DNA of 22,906 bases, taken from Clostridia bacterium. Its GTDB lineage: Bacteria; Bacillota; Sulfobacillia; SLMV01. A model generated the notes under the pieces. That model was not told where the DNA came from and did no database searches. It saw only the letters and a list, made by a program, of their open reading frames with translations. Both the position numbers and the translations under genes were made by a program. This document shows, piece after piece, positions 7,649-15,979 of this stretch. The stretch covers positions 1-22,906 of the forward strand of contig SLMV01000073.1 of assembly GCA_007133365.1 (NCBI GenBank). Direction: 5' to 3'. Positions within the stretch are counted from its first letter, which is position 1; each line of letters opens with the position of its first letter.

Positions 7649-8105
7649 TCGGGGTGGCCTGTGCCTACGATGGGTGTGCCCGGACCTCAACACGGCTGTT
7701 AGGTTCGGTGCCGACCGAAAGGCTGCTGCCCGCTTGTCCCGAACAACTTGGAGGGCTTTCGACGCCGCGTTCTCCGATGGAGATTGTTGGCGGGACGGGT
7801 GCCGATGTCCTTGCCGGTTGTGCCCGAGTGGTGACCGAAACCGGCGCAGATCGCACCGATGCGTTGCTCCGAGGCGCCCATGAGGCGGTACGCATGCCCA
7901 ACAGTTTCGCTGCCATATCGCGGTGTTAAAACCCAATAGTCCCGCCTGTGGACCGAACGGCCATTATGATGGTTCATTTAGCGGCCGGATTCGAGACGGC
8001 ATGGGGGTGGCGGCGGCGCAGCTTCATGCTTTTGGCCTATTCGTGTATTCGCCGGATGAATATCTCGCAGCCTTCGGATCAAAAATGGATTGGGAGGGCT
8101 CGTGA
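7624..8105 (+). pseudogene. DUF523 (YbbK-like) gene, frameshifted and without a normal start
   Basis: Two adjacent frames together spell a full DUF523 protein of about 160 residues. The first reads FVSACLIGVACAYDG, CPEQLGGLSTPRSPMEIVGG and RVVTETGADRT...LLRGAHEAVRM up to about 7896. The second, one frame back, continues AQQFRCHIAVLKPNSPACG, YDGSFSGRIRDGMGVAAAQL to the stop at 8103-8105. Losing one base near 7896 (ATG-GCC-CAA becoming ATGCCCAA) explains the break. In the first frame no ATG, GTG or TTG lies upstream of the conserved SACLIG motif back to a stop at 7567-7569, so the start is also missing. The 3' stop overlaps the next gene's GTG (GTGA), as expected of an intact operon member. The family has no proven function. 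A sequencing or assembly error is an alternative to true decay. Confidence 0.75.
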
Positions 8106-9034
8106 AACTGATGACGCCAGGTGCTATGATGAATGAGGACAGCGAAGGTTTGTCGCTGGATCCTTCGATTCGCTTGAGAACGGGAGATGGTGACGTGGAG
8201 GTCGTAGCACTTGTGGGAGCAAGTGGAACCGGAAAAAGCCAGCGTGCCGTCGTGATCGCCAACATGCTGGGCACCCAGTATATGATTGATGATGGCCTTT
8301 TGATTCGGGGCGATAAAATCTTGGCAGGACGTTCCGCCAAGGCGGAGCCCACCAAGGTGGCAGCGGTTCGACGCGCCATATTCTCAGATCCTCGTCATGC
8401 GTCGGAGGTCCAGGACATATTGGCCCGGGAGAGACCGGAGCGATTGTTGGTTTTGGCCACCTCGAAGCGAATGGCCCGCCGGATTTGCGAGATGCTGGCG
8501 CTTTCTCCTCCTGCCCGCTATTTGTTGATTGAGGACTTGGCGTCGGAGGAAGAGATCCGGGCTGCGATCAGGTCGCGTCAGGGGCTGGGACAACACGTTA
8601 TTCCCGTTCCCACGATGGAAGTCACCCGCACGTTAACGGGGTTTTTTATCAACCCACTTCGTTTACTGTATCGAGGGGGCATGTTTCGCCAACCGGTGGT
8701 CTTTGAGAAGACATTGGTCCGGCCGACATTTAGTACGTTGGGACATTTTTATATTTCGGATCGCGTTGTGACCTCCATTGCACGGTATGCCGTAAGGGAA
8801 ATCCCCCGGATCGCTTTACGCATTCCGCCGGTGACGCGCGTGGAGGATGGTAGTGTCGCGTTGGCCATCACCTGCGAGTTGGAAGGCCATCATGATCTGA
8901 TAGATTCTTTAGTGAAGGTTCAAAATCGGGTCAAACATGCGGTGGAGCACATGACGGGATTAACCGTCACCGCGGTCAATATTAACGTGGTATCAATTCA
9001 GGGTCAACAAAAAAATGAAGGGTGGTCCAAATGA
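8102..9034 (+). CDS. P-loop nucleotide-binding protein with C-terminal Asp23/Gls24-like domain
   Basis: About 310 residues. A Walker A motif, GASGTGKS, sits at residues 39-46, followed by an alpha/beta P-loop region that contains IDDGLLIRGDKILAGRSAKAE. The last 90 or so residues (from about STLGHFYISDRVV to TAVNINVVSI) look like an Asp23/Gls24 domain, a fold linked to envelope stress in Gram-positive bacteria. The function is unknown. Its place directly before gap (ATGA overlap) suggests co-expression with glycolysis. I take GTG at 8102, which overlaps the DUF523 stop as GTGA, but the ribosome site GGGAGGG is very close to it. TTG 8090 and ATG 8111 or 8126 are alternatives. Confidence 0.72.
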   Translation: MKLMTPGAMMNEDSEGLSLDPSIRLRTGDGDVEVVALVGASGTGKSQRAVVIANMLGTQYMIDDGLLIRGDKILAGRSAKAEPTKVAAVRRAIFSDPRHASEVQDILARERPERLLVLATSKRMARRICEMLALSPPARYLLIEDLASEEEIRAAIRSRQGLGQHVIPVPTMEVTRTLTGFFINPLRLLYRGGMFRQPVVFEKTLVRPTFSTLGHFYISDRVVTSIARYAVREIPRIALRIPPVTRVEDGSVALAITCELEGHHDLIDSLVKVQNRVKHAVEHMTGLTVTAVNINVVSIQGQQKNEGWSK

Positions 9035-10032
9035 TACGAGTGGGCATCAATGGGTTTGGGAGAATTGGCAGACAGGTGATGCGGCAATCCATAGGACGAG
9101 ATGATCTGGCGGTTGTCGCGGTAAACGATCTCTGGGACCCAGCCGTCTTTGCTCACCTTTTGCGGCATGATAGTACGTATGGGGCGTTCCCCCATGAGGT
9201 GAGGGTGTCGGAAGAAGGGCTCAGCATTGGGGGTCGGAATGTGGTGTTCACCTCCCATCGGGACCCGGGCGAGATACCCTGGGGACAACGGGAGGTCGAT
9301 GTCGTGGTCGAAGCCACGGGGCTCTTTCGCGATCGAACGCAAGCGGAACGGCACCGAAACCCAGGAGGGGCCCGGAAGGTGATCATCTCAGCCCCGGCGA
9401 AGGATCCGGATCTAACGGTGGTCATGGGGGTTAATTCGGATGCGTACCAATCCGAAAAGCATCATGTGATCTCGAACGCGTCGTGTACCACGAATTGCCT
9501 TGCCCCCTTGGCCAAGGTGCTCAACGATGCTTTTCAAATTGAATCGGGGATGATGAACACCATTCATGCGTACACGTCGGATCAACAACTGCTGGACGGA
9601 CCGCATAAAGATCTTCGTCGGGCCCGATCCGCCGCGATTAACATGATTCCGACCTCCACCGGCGCGGCCGTGGCCGTCGGCGATGTTTTGCCTGAGTTGG
9701 ATGGCAAACTGGATGGGTTTTCCGTCCGCGTTCCGACGCCAACGGTCTCGCTTTTGGACTTTACGGCAATTTGCCGCCGGCCCGTTACGGCCGAAACCGT
9801 TAATGAGGCGTTATCCAACGCCAGTCGGACGTCTTTGGCTGGCGTCTTAGCGGTGACGGAGGAGCCACTTGTTTCCAGCGATTATGTCGGGTCTGAGTAT
9901 TCTGCTGTAGTGGATCTGACGTTGACCCAGGCCGTCGGCGAGCAGATGGTGAAGGTCGTGGCGTGGTACGATAACGAAATGGGATATGCAACGCGCGTGG
10001 TGGATTTAATCGAATGGATCACCCGCACGTAA
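9031..10032 (+). CDS. gap: glyceraldehyde-3-phosphate dehydrogenase
   Basis: The 333-residue type I GAPDH oxidises glyceraldehyde 3-phosphate to 1,3-bisphosphoglycerate with NAD(+). Visible are the Rossmann motif GINGFGRIGRQ, an Asp after the second strand (AVNDLWD, favouring NAD over NADP), the active-site SNASCTTNCLAPLAK with C152, H179 (MNTIHAYTSDQ), and the C-terminal WYDNEMGYATRVVDL. ATG at 9031 overlaps the preceding stop (ATGA) and follows AAGGGTGG; it also begins the protein exactly at MIRVGING. An in-frame GTG at 9022 is less likely. This is the first enzyme of a complete triose-to-phosphoenolpyruvate block. No CggR-type repressor gene precedes it. Confidence 0.97.
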   Translation: MIRVGINGFGRIGRQVMRQSIGRDDLAVVAVNDLWDPAVFAHLLRHDSTYGAFPHEVRVSEEGLSIGGRNVVFTSHRDPGEIPWGQREVDVVVEATGLFRDRTQAERHRNPGGARKVIISAPAKDPDLTVVMGVNSDAYQSEKHHVISNASCTTNCLAPLAKVLNDAFQIESGMMNTIHAYTSDQQLLDGPHKDLRRARSAAINMIPTSTGAAVAVGDVLPELDGKLDGFSVRVPTPTVSLLDFTAICRRPVTAETVNEALSNASRTSLAGVLAVTEEPLVSSDYVGSEYSAVVDLTLTQAVGEQMVKVVAWYDNEMGYATRVVDLIEWITRT

Positions 10033-10061
10033 CGGTTTTGAATGAGAAGGTGAGGGGGCGT

Positions 10062-12038
10062 ATGGTTGTGGAGTTTGTAAGCATGCGGGAAATGGAAGTT
10101 CAGGGAACGACAGTCTTGGTGCGAGTGGATTTAAATGTGCCACTTCGTGATGACGGATCCATCGCTGATGATACGCGGATCCGACAGATCCTCCCGACAG
10201 TCGAGTATCTTCGGCAAAAAGAAGCGAGGGTTGTCCTCATTTCTCATCTGGGTCGTCCCAAAGGTCGTCGCGTTCACCGGTTTAGCCTTAAACCGGTGGC
10301 AAAACGTCTTGCCGAATTATTGAAAACGGAGGTAGGTTTGACGCGCGAGGTGGTGGGTGATGAACCCCGTCAGGCGATCGACCAATTAGGCCCGGGCGAT
10401 GTCCTGTTGCTGGAAAATGTACGGTTTCATCCCGGGGAGGAAGCCAATGCTCCCGAGTTTGCTAAGGCTTTGGCGGAGTTGGGGGACCTCATCATCAATG
10501 ATGCCTTCGCAGCGTCCCATCGGGAGCATGCGTCGATCGTGGGAGTGGCACGCTATCGTCCGGTGGTGGCCGGTTTGCTCCTAGAGAAGGAGATCACGGC
10601 GCTCAAAGCCCTGAGAGATCAACCGGAACACCCCTATATGGCGATCATTGGGGGTGCCAAGATTTCCGATAAACTCGCCATTTGCCGGCGTCTCCTCGAT
10701 AAAGTGGATGCGATGATGCTTGGCGGGGGGTTGGCCAACACCTTCATTGCTTGTATGGGCTATGCCGTGGGGCAAAGTCTTTGCGAGATGGAAATAGCCA
10801 ATGATGTTCGAAATCTGATTGCCGAAGCCAGTCGAAAGAACGTCGACCTTTTGATGCCGCTCGATGTGATGATCGCGCCGACCATGGATGCGGCCGCGCC
10901 GACTCGGATTGTCGATGTTGGGGACGTGCCGAATGATTGGATGATTGTTGACATCGGACCGCGTACGGTCGGGCGGTATACGGCGAAACTCCAACAAGCC
11001 AAGACCGTTTTTTGGAACGGCCCTATGGGGGTTTTTGAGATTCCCGGTTTTTCCTCCGGTACCCGGAGCATTGCGGAGGCATTGGCCGAACTGAAAGATG
11101 CGACAAAAGTGGCAGGTGGCGGCGAGTCGGTCGAGGCGCTTCAGCAAATGGATTTGCTCGCTCAGATGGATCATGTCTCGACGGGCGGTGGAGCCTCGCT
11201 CGAATTTCTAAGCGGGCGGTTATTGCCGGGGATTCGAGTCTTGAAGCGAAAAGAAATCGACCGCAAACCTTGGGTTGGCGGTAACTGGAAGATGGCGGTT
11301 TCCCCGGAACAGGCCCAGGATTTCGCCGCATCCTTTTCCGAAAAGATGCTGGCCAATGATCTGGATGTTGTCCTCTTTCCGTCGTTTACTGAGATCGAGC
11401 CTGTCAGTCAGATGCTAAAACAGCGGTCTGTGTTGGTCGGGGGACAAGACTGTCATTGGGAGGCCCGAGGATCATTTACCGGGGGTGTATCGGCGCACAT
11501 GCTCCGTTGGGTCGGGGCTTCGTATGCCATCGTTGGTCATTCGGAGTTCCGCGAACATTTCGCCGATACCGATGAGCGGGTGGCAAAGAAATTGTTCCGG
11601 GCTCTTGAGGCCGAGTTGTCAGCGGTTCTCTGCGTGGGTGAAACATCGGCTGAACGGGACGCGGGCCGGGCAAAAGAGCGGATCTCCGAGCAACTTCATC
11701 GGGCGCTAAAAGAGGTGCGCGATCGAATGCCGGAGGATTACGTTTGGTCCAATCGATTGGTGGTGGCTTATGAACCGGTTTGGGCAATTGGTGCCAAAAA
11801 GCCCGCCGAAACCGAGCAGATTGCCGACATGATGCGCTACATTCGTAAACAACTTGCGGAGATCTTGACCCCGCCCGCCGCAGAAGGTATTCGGATCGTT
11901 TATGGTGGAAGCGTCAATGCCAAGAACGTCGCTTCGGTTATGGCGATTTCCGATGTCGACGGTGTGTTAGTCGGTGGGGCCAGCCAGAAGGTGGAGGAGT
12001 TTGTCACCTTATTGGAGCAAGTGGCATCGGCTGATTAG
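10062..12038 (+). CDS. pgk-tpi: fused phosphoglycerate kinase-triosephosphate isomerase
   Basis: One frame of 658 codons encodes two glycolytic enzymes. Residues 1-400 are phosphoglycerate kinase: VLVRVDLNVPL, LISHLGRPKG, RPVVAGLLLEKEI, IIGGAKISDKL, NGPMGVFE, STGGGASLEFLSG. After the short joint LPGIRVLKRKEIDRKPW comes triosephosphate isomerase with K410 (GGNWKM), H493 (VGHSE), E571 (AYEPVWAIG), YGGSVN and GVLVGGAS, so both active sites look intact. Thermotoga maritima has the same fusion, about 655 residues long. No stop or restart signal lies at the joint. ATG 10062 has AAGGTGAGGGGG upstream; ATG 10083 (after GGAG) is a possible shorter start, and 10014 is also in frame but overlaps gap without a good site. 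Confidence 0.95.
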   Translation: MVVEFVSMREMEVQGTTVLVRVDLNVPLRDDGSIADDTRIRQILPTVEYLRQKEARVVLISHLGRPKGRRVHRFSLKPVAKRLAELLKTEVGLTREVVGDEPRQAIDQLGPGDVLLLENVRFHPGEEANAPEFAKALAELGDLIINDAFAASHREHASIVGVARYRPVVAGLLLEKEITALKALRDQPEHPYMAIIGGAKISDKLAICRRLLDKVDAMMLGGGLANTFIACMGYAVGQSLCEMEIANDVRNLIAEASRKNVDLLMPLDVMIAPTMDAAAPTRIVDVGDVPNDWMIVDIGPRTVGRYTAKLQQAKTVFWNGPMGVFEIPGFSSGTRSIAEALAELKDATKVAGGGESVEALQQMDLLAQMDHVSTGGGASLEFLSGRLLPGIRVLKRKEIDRKPWVGGNWKMAVSPEQAQDFAASFSEKMLANDLDVVLFPSFTEIEPVSQMLKQRSVLVGGQDCHWEARGSFTGGVSAHMLRWVGASYAIVGHSEFREHFADTDERVAKKLFRALEAELSAVLCVGETSAERDAGRAKERISEQLHRALKEVRDRMPEDYVWSNRLVVAYEPVWAIGAKKPAETEQIADMMRYIRKQLAEILTPPAAEGIRIVYGGSVNAKNVASVMAISDVDGVLVGGASQKVEEFVTLLEQVASAD

Positions 12039-12049
12039 GGGGATGAGCG

Positions 12050-13654
12050 ATGACGTTTCGGGCGATGAGCAAACGAGAGGCGCCGCCGTGTCGTGCCGAG
12101 CGGCGCCTTTTACTGCTTATTCTTGATGGTTTGGGTTTGGGCGAACCCGGTCCTTATAATGCTGTATGGCAAGCGGCGACCCCCAATCTTTGTTGGTTGC
12201 GACAAAATGCTTTTTATACGACGTTAGAGGCCAGTGGGCCGGCGGTGGGCTTGACGCCCGGGCAAATGGGAAATTCCAATGTGGGGCACTTGCACATAGC
12301 TGCCGGTCGGGTCTTGCTCCATGATGCCGTGCGGATTGACCGCGCTATCCAACAAGATGCCTTTTGTGATCATCACGTTTTGCGAGCCTTTTTTTCGCAG
12401 ATAAGAGCCCGTACCGGCGCTTTGCATCTAATGGGACTCATTTCCGATGGGCGGGTTCATAGTGACATTCGTCACGTGCTTTCGGCGGTCGATTGCGCCG
12501 GTCGCCATGGTATTGAAAAAGGATATATTCATGTGTTTCTCGATGGTCGCGATGTATCGCCTAAGAGCGCTGCTACCTATTTGACCATGCTTCGAGAGAA
12601 ACTTTGTAATGTCCCGGGCTTTACCATTGCGACGGTAATGGGCCGTTATTATGCGATGGATCGGGATCAACGCTGGAAACGGACCGATCGAGCCCGAGCC
12701 GCTATTTTTTCCGAAGCCGGTTGCCATTATCAAACGGCAGATGAGGCCTTGAACGCAGCTTACGCTCGAGGGGAGACCGATGAATTCGTATTGCCTTCCA
12801 TCATTGACGGATACCGAGGAGTCCAACCGGACCGCGATGGATTTTTCAGTCTAAATTTCCGGGCCGATCGCATGCGCCAGTTGATCCGGGTCATCAAAGC
12901 GGAAATGGAAACGATAGAGGATGCCGATGGGATTGGAGATGTCTCACCGATTCTAACCATGACCCAGTATGATCCGGCTTTAGGGTTGCCGGTGCTCTTT
13001 GCGCCCCCAAAGCCGACTCAGACATTAGGCGAAGTGGTAAGTCGAGCAGGGTGCTCGCAGTATCGTTTGGCGGAAACGGAAAAGTATGCCCACGTCACCT
13101 ATTTCTTCAATGGGGGGCGGGAAGCGCCGTTTCCGGGCGAGTCCCGTTGCCTTATCCCCTCGCCTTCGGTGGCGACGTATGATATGTGTCCAAAAATGAG
13201 CGCCGAGAAGGTTACTCAAAAACTTCTTCATGCTGTGAAAGCGGATGATTGGCCACTAATCGTTGCGAACTACGCAAATTGCGACATGGTCGGGCATACC
13301 GGGGATTTTGAGGCAGCGGTGTGCGCGGTGGAAAAAATTGATGATTCGCTTGGCCATGTGATCAAAGGGATTCAGCAGGCGGGGGTAATGTTGTTGGTGG
13401 TGTCGGATCACGGAAATGTGGAGAAGATGCAAAATGAAAGCGGTCGTCACACCGCTCATACGGCAAATCGAGTGCCCTGCTTCTTGTTGGATCCCGACGG
13501 GTCTTTGAACGACAAAGGGATGCTCCGAGCGGGAAGTTTGATCGACGTCGCGCCAACGGTTTTGAAACTCATGGGCCTTTCGGTTCCGAAGGAAATGACG
13601 GGATCCAATCTACTATCTTACGACTTCAACCAAAAAGAGGAGGATGGCTTGTGA
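12050..13654 (+). CDS. gpmI: 2,3-bisphosphoglycerate-independent phosphoglycerate mutase
   Basis: The 534-residue metal-dependent mutase interconverts 3- and 2-phosphoglycerate. Alkaline-phosphatase-fold residues are present: D26 (LILDGLG), the phospho-serine S76 (GNSNVGH), DGRVHS, FLDGRDVSPKSA, GRYYAMDRD, NFRADRMRQL, HVTYFFNGG, ANCDMVGHTG, SDHGN and TAHTANRVP. The otherwise very conserved GNSEVGH reads GNSNVGHLHIAAGR, so the Glu after the catalytic serine is Asn (N77). The N-terminus is about 14 residues longer than in Geobacillus stearothermophilus. The ATG follows GGGGGATGAGCG, 11 bases after pgk-tpi, and the stop overlaps eno (GTGA). Confidence 0.96.
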   Translation: MTFRAMSKREAPPCRAERRLLLLILDGLGLGEPGPYNAVWQAATPNLCWLRQNAFYTTLEASGPAVGLTPGQMGNSNVGHLHIAAGRVLLHDAVRIDRAIQQDAFCDHHVLRAFFSQIRARTGALHLMGLISDGRVHSDIRHVLSAVDCAGRHGIEKGYIHVFLDGRDVSPKSAATYLTMLREKLCNVPGFTIATVMGRYYAMDRDQRWKRTDRARAAIFSEAGCHYQTADEALNAAYARGETDEFVLPSIIDGYRGVQPDRDGFFSLNFRADRMRQLIRVIKAEMETIEDADGIGDVSPILTMTQYDPALGLPVLFAPPKPTQTLGEVVSRAGCSQYRLAETEKYAHVTYFFNGGREAPFPGESRCLIPSPSVATYDMCPKMSAEKVTQKLLHAVKADDWPLIVANYANCDMVGHTGDFEAAVCAVEKIDDSLGHVIKGIQQAGVMLLVVSDHGNVEKMQNESGRHTAHTANRVPCFLLDPDGSLNDKGMLRAGSLIDVAPTVLKLMGLSVPKEMTGSNLLSYDFNQKEEDGL

Positions 13655-14934
13655 ATGCACCGAAAATTGAAGATTTACGGGCCCGGGAGATTTTAGACTC
13701 TCGAGGCAATCCCACGATTGAAGTGGACGTTATTCTCGAAAATGGGATCATCGGGCGAGCATCGGTTCCTTCTGGCGCCAGTACAGGAAGTCGAGAAGCG
13801 GTGGAATTGCGCGATGGCTGTCCGGGACGTTATCGCGGGAAGGGTGTTCTGGGTGCCGTCAATGGGATCCACGACGTCATCCGTGAAGCACTTATCGGGC
13901 GCGATGTTTGCGATCAAGATTGCCTCGATCGTGTTTTGATTGCTTTGGATGGCACTCCGGATAAAGGACGGTTAGGTGCCAATGCTTTGTTGGGCGTGTC
14001 CTTGGCATCGGCTTATGCCGGGAGTGCTGCGGCGGGTCAGCCACTATATGAATATCTTGGGTCGAATCATGTTCCTCGGTTGCCCGTTCCCTTGATGAAT
14101 GTGCTCAATGGCGGGCAGCATGCAGCGAACAATATTAACGTGCAAGAGTTTATGATCGTGCCCGCGGGAGCTCCGAGTTTCAAAGAGGCATTGCGTTGGG
14201 GAGCCGAAATTTATCATCAACTTAAAGATCAATTGTCGGAGCGCGGTTTAGCGTGCGGGGTAGGGGATGAGGGCGGTTATGCGCCCGATCTCGAAGATGA
14301 TGAAGAAGCCCTCGAACTCCTGATGGGGGCCATTTTGGCGGCGGGATATGAGCCGGGTCAAGACGTGTGGCTTGCGCTGGATGTGGCGGCCAGCGAACTA
14401 TGTTCGGACGGCGCAAGATATCAGTTTCGAGAGGAGTTTCTCAGTGCATCGGGTCTCATCGATCGCTACCGGGACTGGTGCGCTCGGTACCCCATTCTCT
14501 CCATCGAGGACGGTCTCGATGAGAACGACTGGGAGGGATGGAAGGCACTGACGAAGGCGTTGGGCGAGACGGTGCAGTTGGTTGGGGATGATCTTTTCGT
14601 GACCGATTCTCGGTTACTTCGGGCGGGATATGAAGCCAACGTGGCCAATGCCATTTTGATCAAACCCAATCAAATTGGGACGGTGACCGAAACGCTGGAG
14701 ACCCTTTGGCTTGCCGAATCGATCGGCTATTCGGCTTGTATTTCGCATCGCTCGGGTGAAACGGCCGATAGTTTCATTTCCGATCTGGCCGTGCTATCTG
14801 GGGCCGGGCAGATCAAAAGCGGTGCTCCTTGTCGCACGGACCGGGTGGAGAAGTATAATCAGTTGTTGCGGATTGAAGAAGTCCTGGGAGACGATGCGTT
14901 GTTTGCTGGCATTAACGCCTTCGTGCTAAAATGA
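13651..14934 (+). CDS. eno: enolase
   Basis: The 427-residue enzyme converts 2-phosphoglycerate to phosphoenolpyruvate. Clear signatures: AREILDSRGNPTIEVDV, SGASTGSREAVELRDG, GVGDEGGYAPDL with E207, LSIEDGLDENDW, LVGDDLFVTD, LIKPNQIGTVTET with catalytic K338, SHRSGETADSFISDLAV and GAPCRTDRVEKYNQLLRIEE. The usual HADNNVDIQEFMI segment reads HAANNINVQEFMI, a mild departure. A GTG start lies 7 bases after AGAGGAGG and overlaps the gpmI stop by 4 bases, so the two are translationally coupled. It is the last enzyme of the glycolytic cluster. Confidence 0.98.
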   Translation: MNAPKIEDLRAREILDSRGNPTIEVDVILENGIIGRASVPSGASTGSREAVELRDGCPGRYRGKGVLGAVNGIHDVIREALIGRDVCDQDCLDRVLIALDGTPDKGRLGANALLGVSLASAYAGSAAAGQPLYEYLGSNHVPRLPVPLMNVLNGGQHAANNINVQEFMIVPAGAPSFKEALRWGAEIYHQLKDQLSERGLACGVGDEGGYAPDLEDDEEALELLMGAILAAGYEPGQDVWLALDVAASELCSDGARYQFREEFLSASGLIDRYRDWCARYPILSIEDGLDENDWEGWKALTKALGETVQLVGDDLFVTDSRLLRAGYEANVANAILIKPNQIGTVTETLETLWLAESIGYSACISHRSGETADSFISDLAVLSGAGQIKSGAPCRTDRVEKYNQLLRIEEVLGDDALFAGINAFVLK

Positions 14935-14957
14935 TCAATTGGGAGGTGACGTTTCGG

Positions 14958-15182
14958 ATGAATACAGTGTTGATGGTGATCCATCTTTTCGTTGCTGCTG
15001 GTTTGATTGCGGTCGTGCTGCTTCAATCAGGCCGTAGTGCCGGAATTTCAGGCGCGATTGCCGGTGCGGGAGAGACGCTCTTTGGCCGAAAGAAGGGGTT
15101 AGACGAGTTTTTCGGGAAGGTGACCACGTATTTGGCCGTGGCATTCATGGTGCTATCGATTTTTATCGCCATTTTAATTTAG
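14958..15182 (+). CDS. secG: preprotein translocase subunit SecG
   Basis: The 74-residue membrane protein has two transmembrane helices (about residues 4-22 and 54-73) separated by the conserved loop LLQSGRSAGISGAIAGAGETLFGRKKG. It stabilises the SecYEG channel. ATG 14958 was chosen because GGGAGGTGA lies just upstream and the first helix then starts at once. An in-frame ATG at 14931 would add nine charged residues and overlap eno. The eno-secG order is common in Bacillota. Confidence 0.93.
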   Translation: MNTVLMVIHLFVAAGLIAVVLLQSGRSAGISGAIAGAGETLFGRKKGLDEFFGKVTTYLAVAFMVLSIFIAILI

Positions 15183-15193
15183 GAGGTTGATCA

Positions 15194-15745
15194 GTGGATC
15201 GCGACGCTGCGGTTGAATTACTGAAACGTCATTTAAAGACACGCAATCTTCGAAATCATACGTTTGCGGTTGAAGCGGTCATGCGGAAACTGGCCCGCCA
15301 TCTTGGTGAGGATGAGGACCGCTGGGGATTGGCCGGTCTCCTGCATGATATCGACTACGACTACACGGCCGACGATCCCGAACGGCATAGCCTTGAGGGC
15401 GCAAAAATGTTAGAAGAAACCAGCGTCGATCGGGAAATCGTTCAGGCGGTCCGTGCCCACAACGATGCCCACGAATTGCCGAGGGAAACGACAATGGCGA
15501 AGGCACTCTATGCGATTGATCCGTTGACCGGTCTGATCGTTGCCTCGGCTTTGATCCATCCCGATAAGAAGTTGTCCGCCATTGATGTTCCGTTTGTGAT
15601 GAATCGCTATGGTGAGAAATCATTTGCCCGGGGTGCTCGGCGGGAGGCCATCGAAACTTGTGAGGAACTTGGTGTCCCACTGGAAGCCTTTGTCGGGCTG
15701 GCGCTCGAGGCGATGCAGGAAATTGATGATGAACTCGGACTCTAA
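15194..15745 (+). CDS. HD-domain phosphohydrolase-like protein
   Basis: The 183-residue protein carries the HD metal-binding pattern: H22 (NHTFAV), H51-D52 (LLHDID), a later AHND and an Asp in AIDPLTG. HD proteins of this short single-domain type hydrolyse nucleotides or other phosphoesters, but the substrate cannot be inferred. The GTG start follows an excellent TTAGGAGGTTGATCA site 11 bases after secG, so it belongs to the same operon. In many Bacillota rnr (RNase R) occupies the space after secG; here it is absent. The C-terminus is acidic and complete. Confidence 0.85.
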   Translation: MDRDAAVELLKRHLKTRNLRNHTFAVEAVMRKLARHLGEDEDRWGLAGLLHDIDYDYTADDPERHSLEGAKMLEETSVDREIVQAVRAHNDAHELPRETTMAKALYAIDPLTGLIVASALIHPDKKLSAIDVPFVMNRYGEKSFARGARREAIETCEELGVPLEAFVGLALEAMQEIDDELGL

Positions 15746-15905
15746 TGCCCGGCCACGCCTTCCATACTGGGGTTAGAGCGAGGATTTAAGATGCGAAGCG
15801 GACCCGTCACATGGTATTGCTTCAATTGAAGCGGGACCCTCTCGGTCATGTTGTTTAACCATTGGCCGGGGGTTAGGGCCGATGGATCTTCTATTTTGAC
15901 TTCCA
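15746..15905 (+). other. non-coding gap with a 14-bp perfect palindrome
   Basis: No gene is seen between the HD-protein gene and the next promoter. GCTTCAATTGAAGC (15819-15832) is a perfect 14-bp palindrome. Around it are two imperfect direct copies, GAAGCGGACCC (about 15805-15815) and GAAGCGGGACCC (about 15828-15839). No hairpin with a T-run marks the end of the glycolytic transcript. This could be an operator or a weak stem; no protein can be named. Confidence 0.4.
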
Positions 15906-15937
15906 TTGAAAAACATCCCAATTATCTATGGTAAAAT
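15906..15937 (+). promoter_or_regulatory. extended -10 promoter for the deacetylase operon
   Basis: TGGTAAAAT (TG at 15929-15930, TAAAAT at 15932-15937) is a good extended -10. TTGAAA at 15906-15911 is a poor -35 because the spacing is 20 bases. TTGACT at 15896-15901 is too far away. Transcription would start near 15944, about 35 bases before the deacetylase start. Confidence 0.45.
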
Positions 15938-15979
15938 ATGAGAACATGGTCGGATGATGTCGATGAATAGGAGACGGTA

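Noticed and set aside
7890..7902. Programmed -1 frameshift joining the two halves of DUF523
   Set aside because: CCC-AAC is not a slippery heptamer of the X-XXY-YYZ kind, there is no clear downstream stimulator, and the gene also lacks a start. Mutation or sequence error is simpler.
7634..7936. Reverse-strand open frames opposite the DUF523 region
   Set aside because: The forward strand shows DUF523 motifs in two frames. The reverse products are Arg/Pro/Ser-rich without motifs.
10014..10061. Upstream ATG extending pgk-tpi into gap
   Set aside because: It lies inside the gap coding end without a ribosome site and adds residues not found in PGK.
10581..11174. Reverse-strand open frame (197 codons) opposite pgk-tpi
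   Set aside because: It is antisense to conserved PGK sequence with no domain signature, so it is a shadow.
15896..15937. TTGACT at 15896 paired with TAAAAT at 15932 as a normal promoter
   Set aside because: The 30-base spacing is far too long. An extended -10 reading is preferred.
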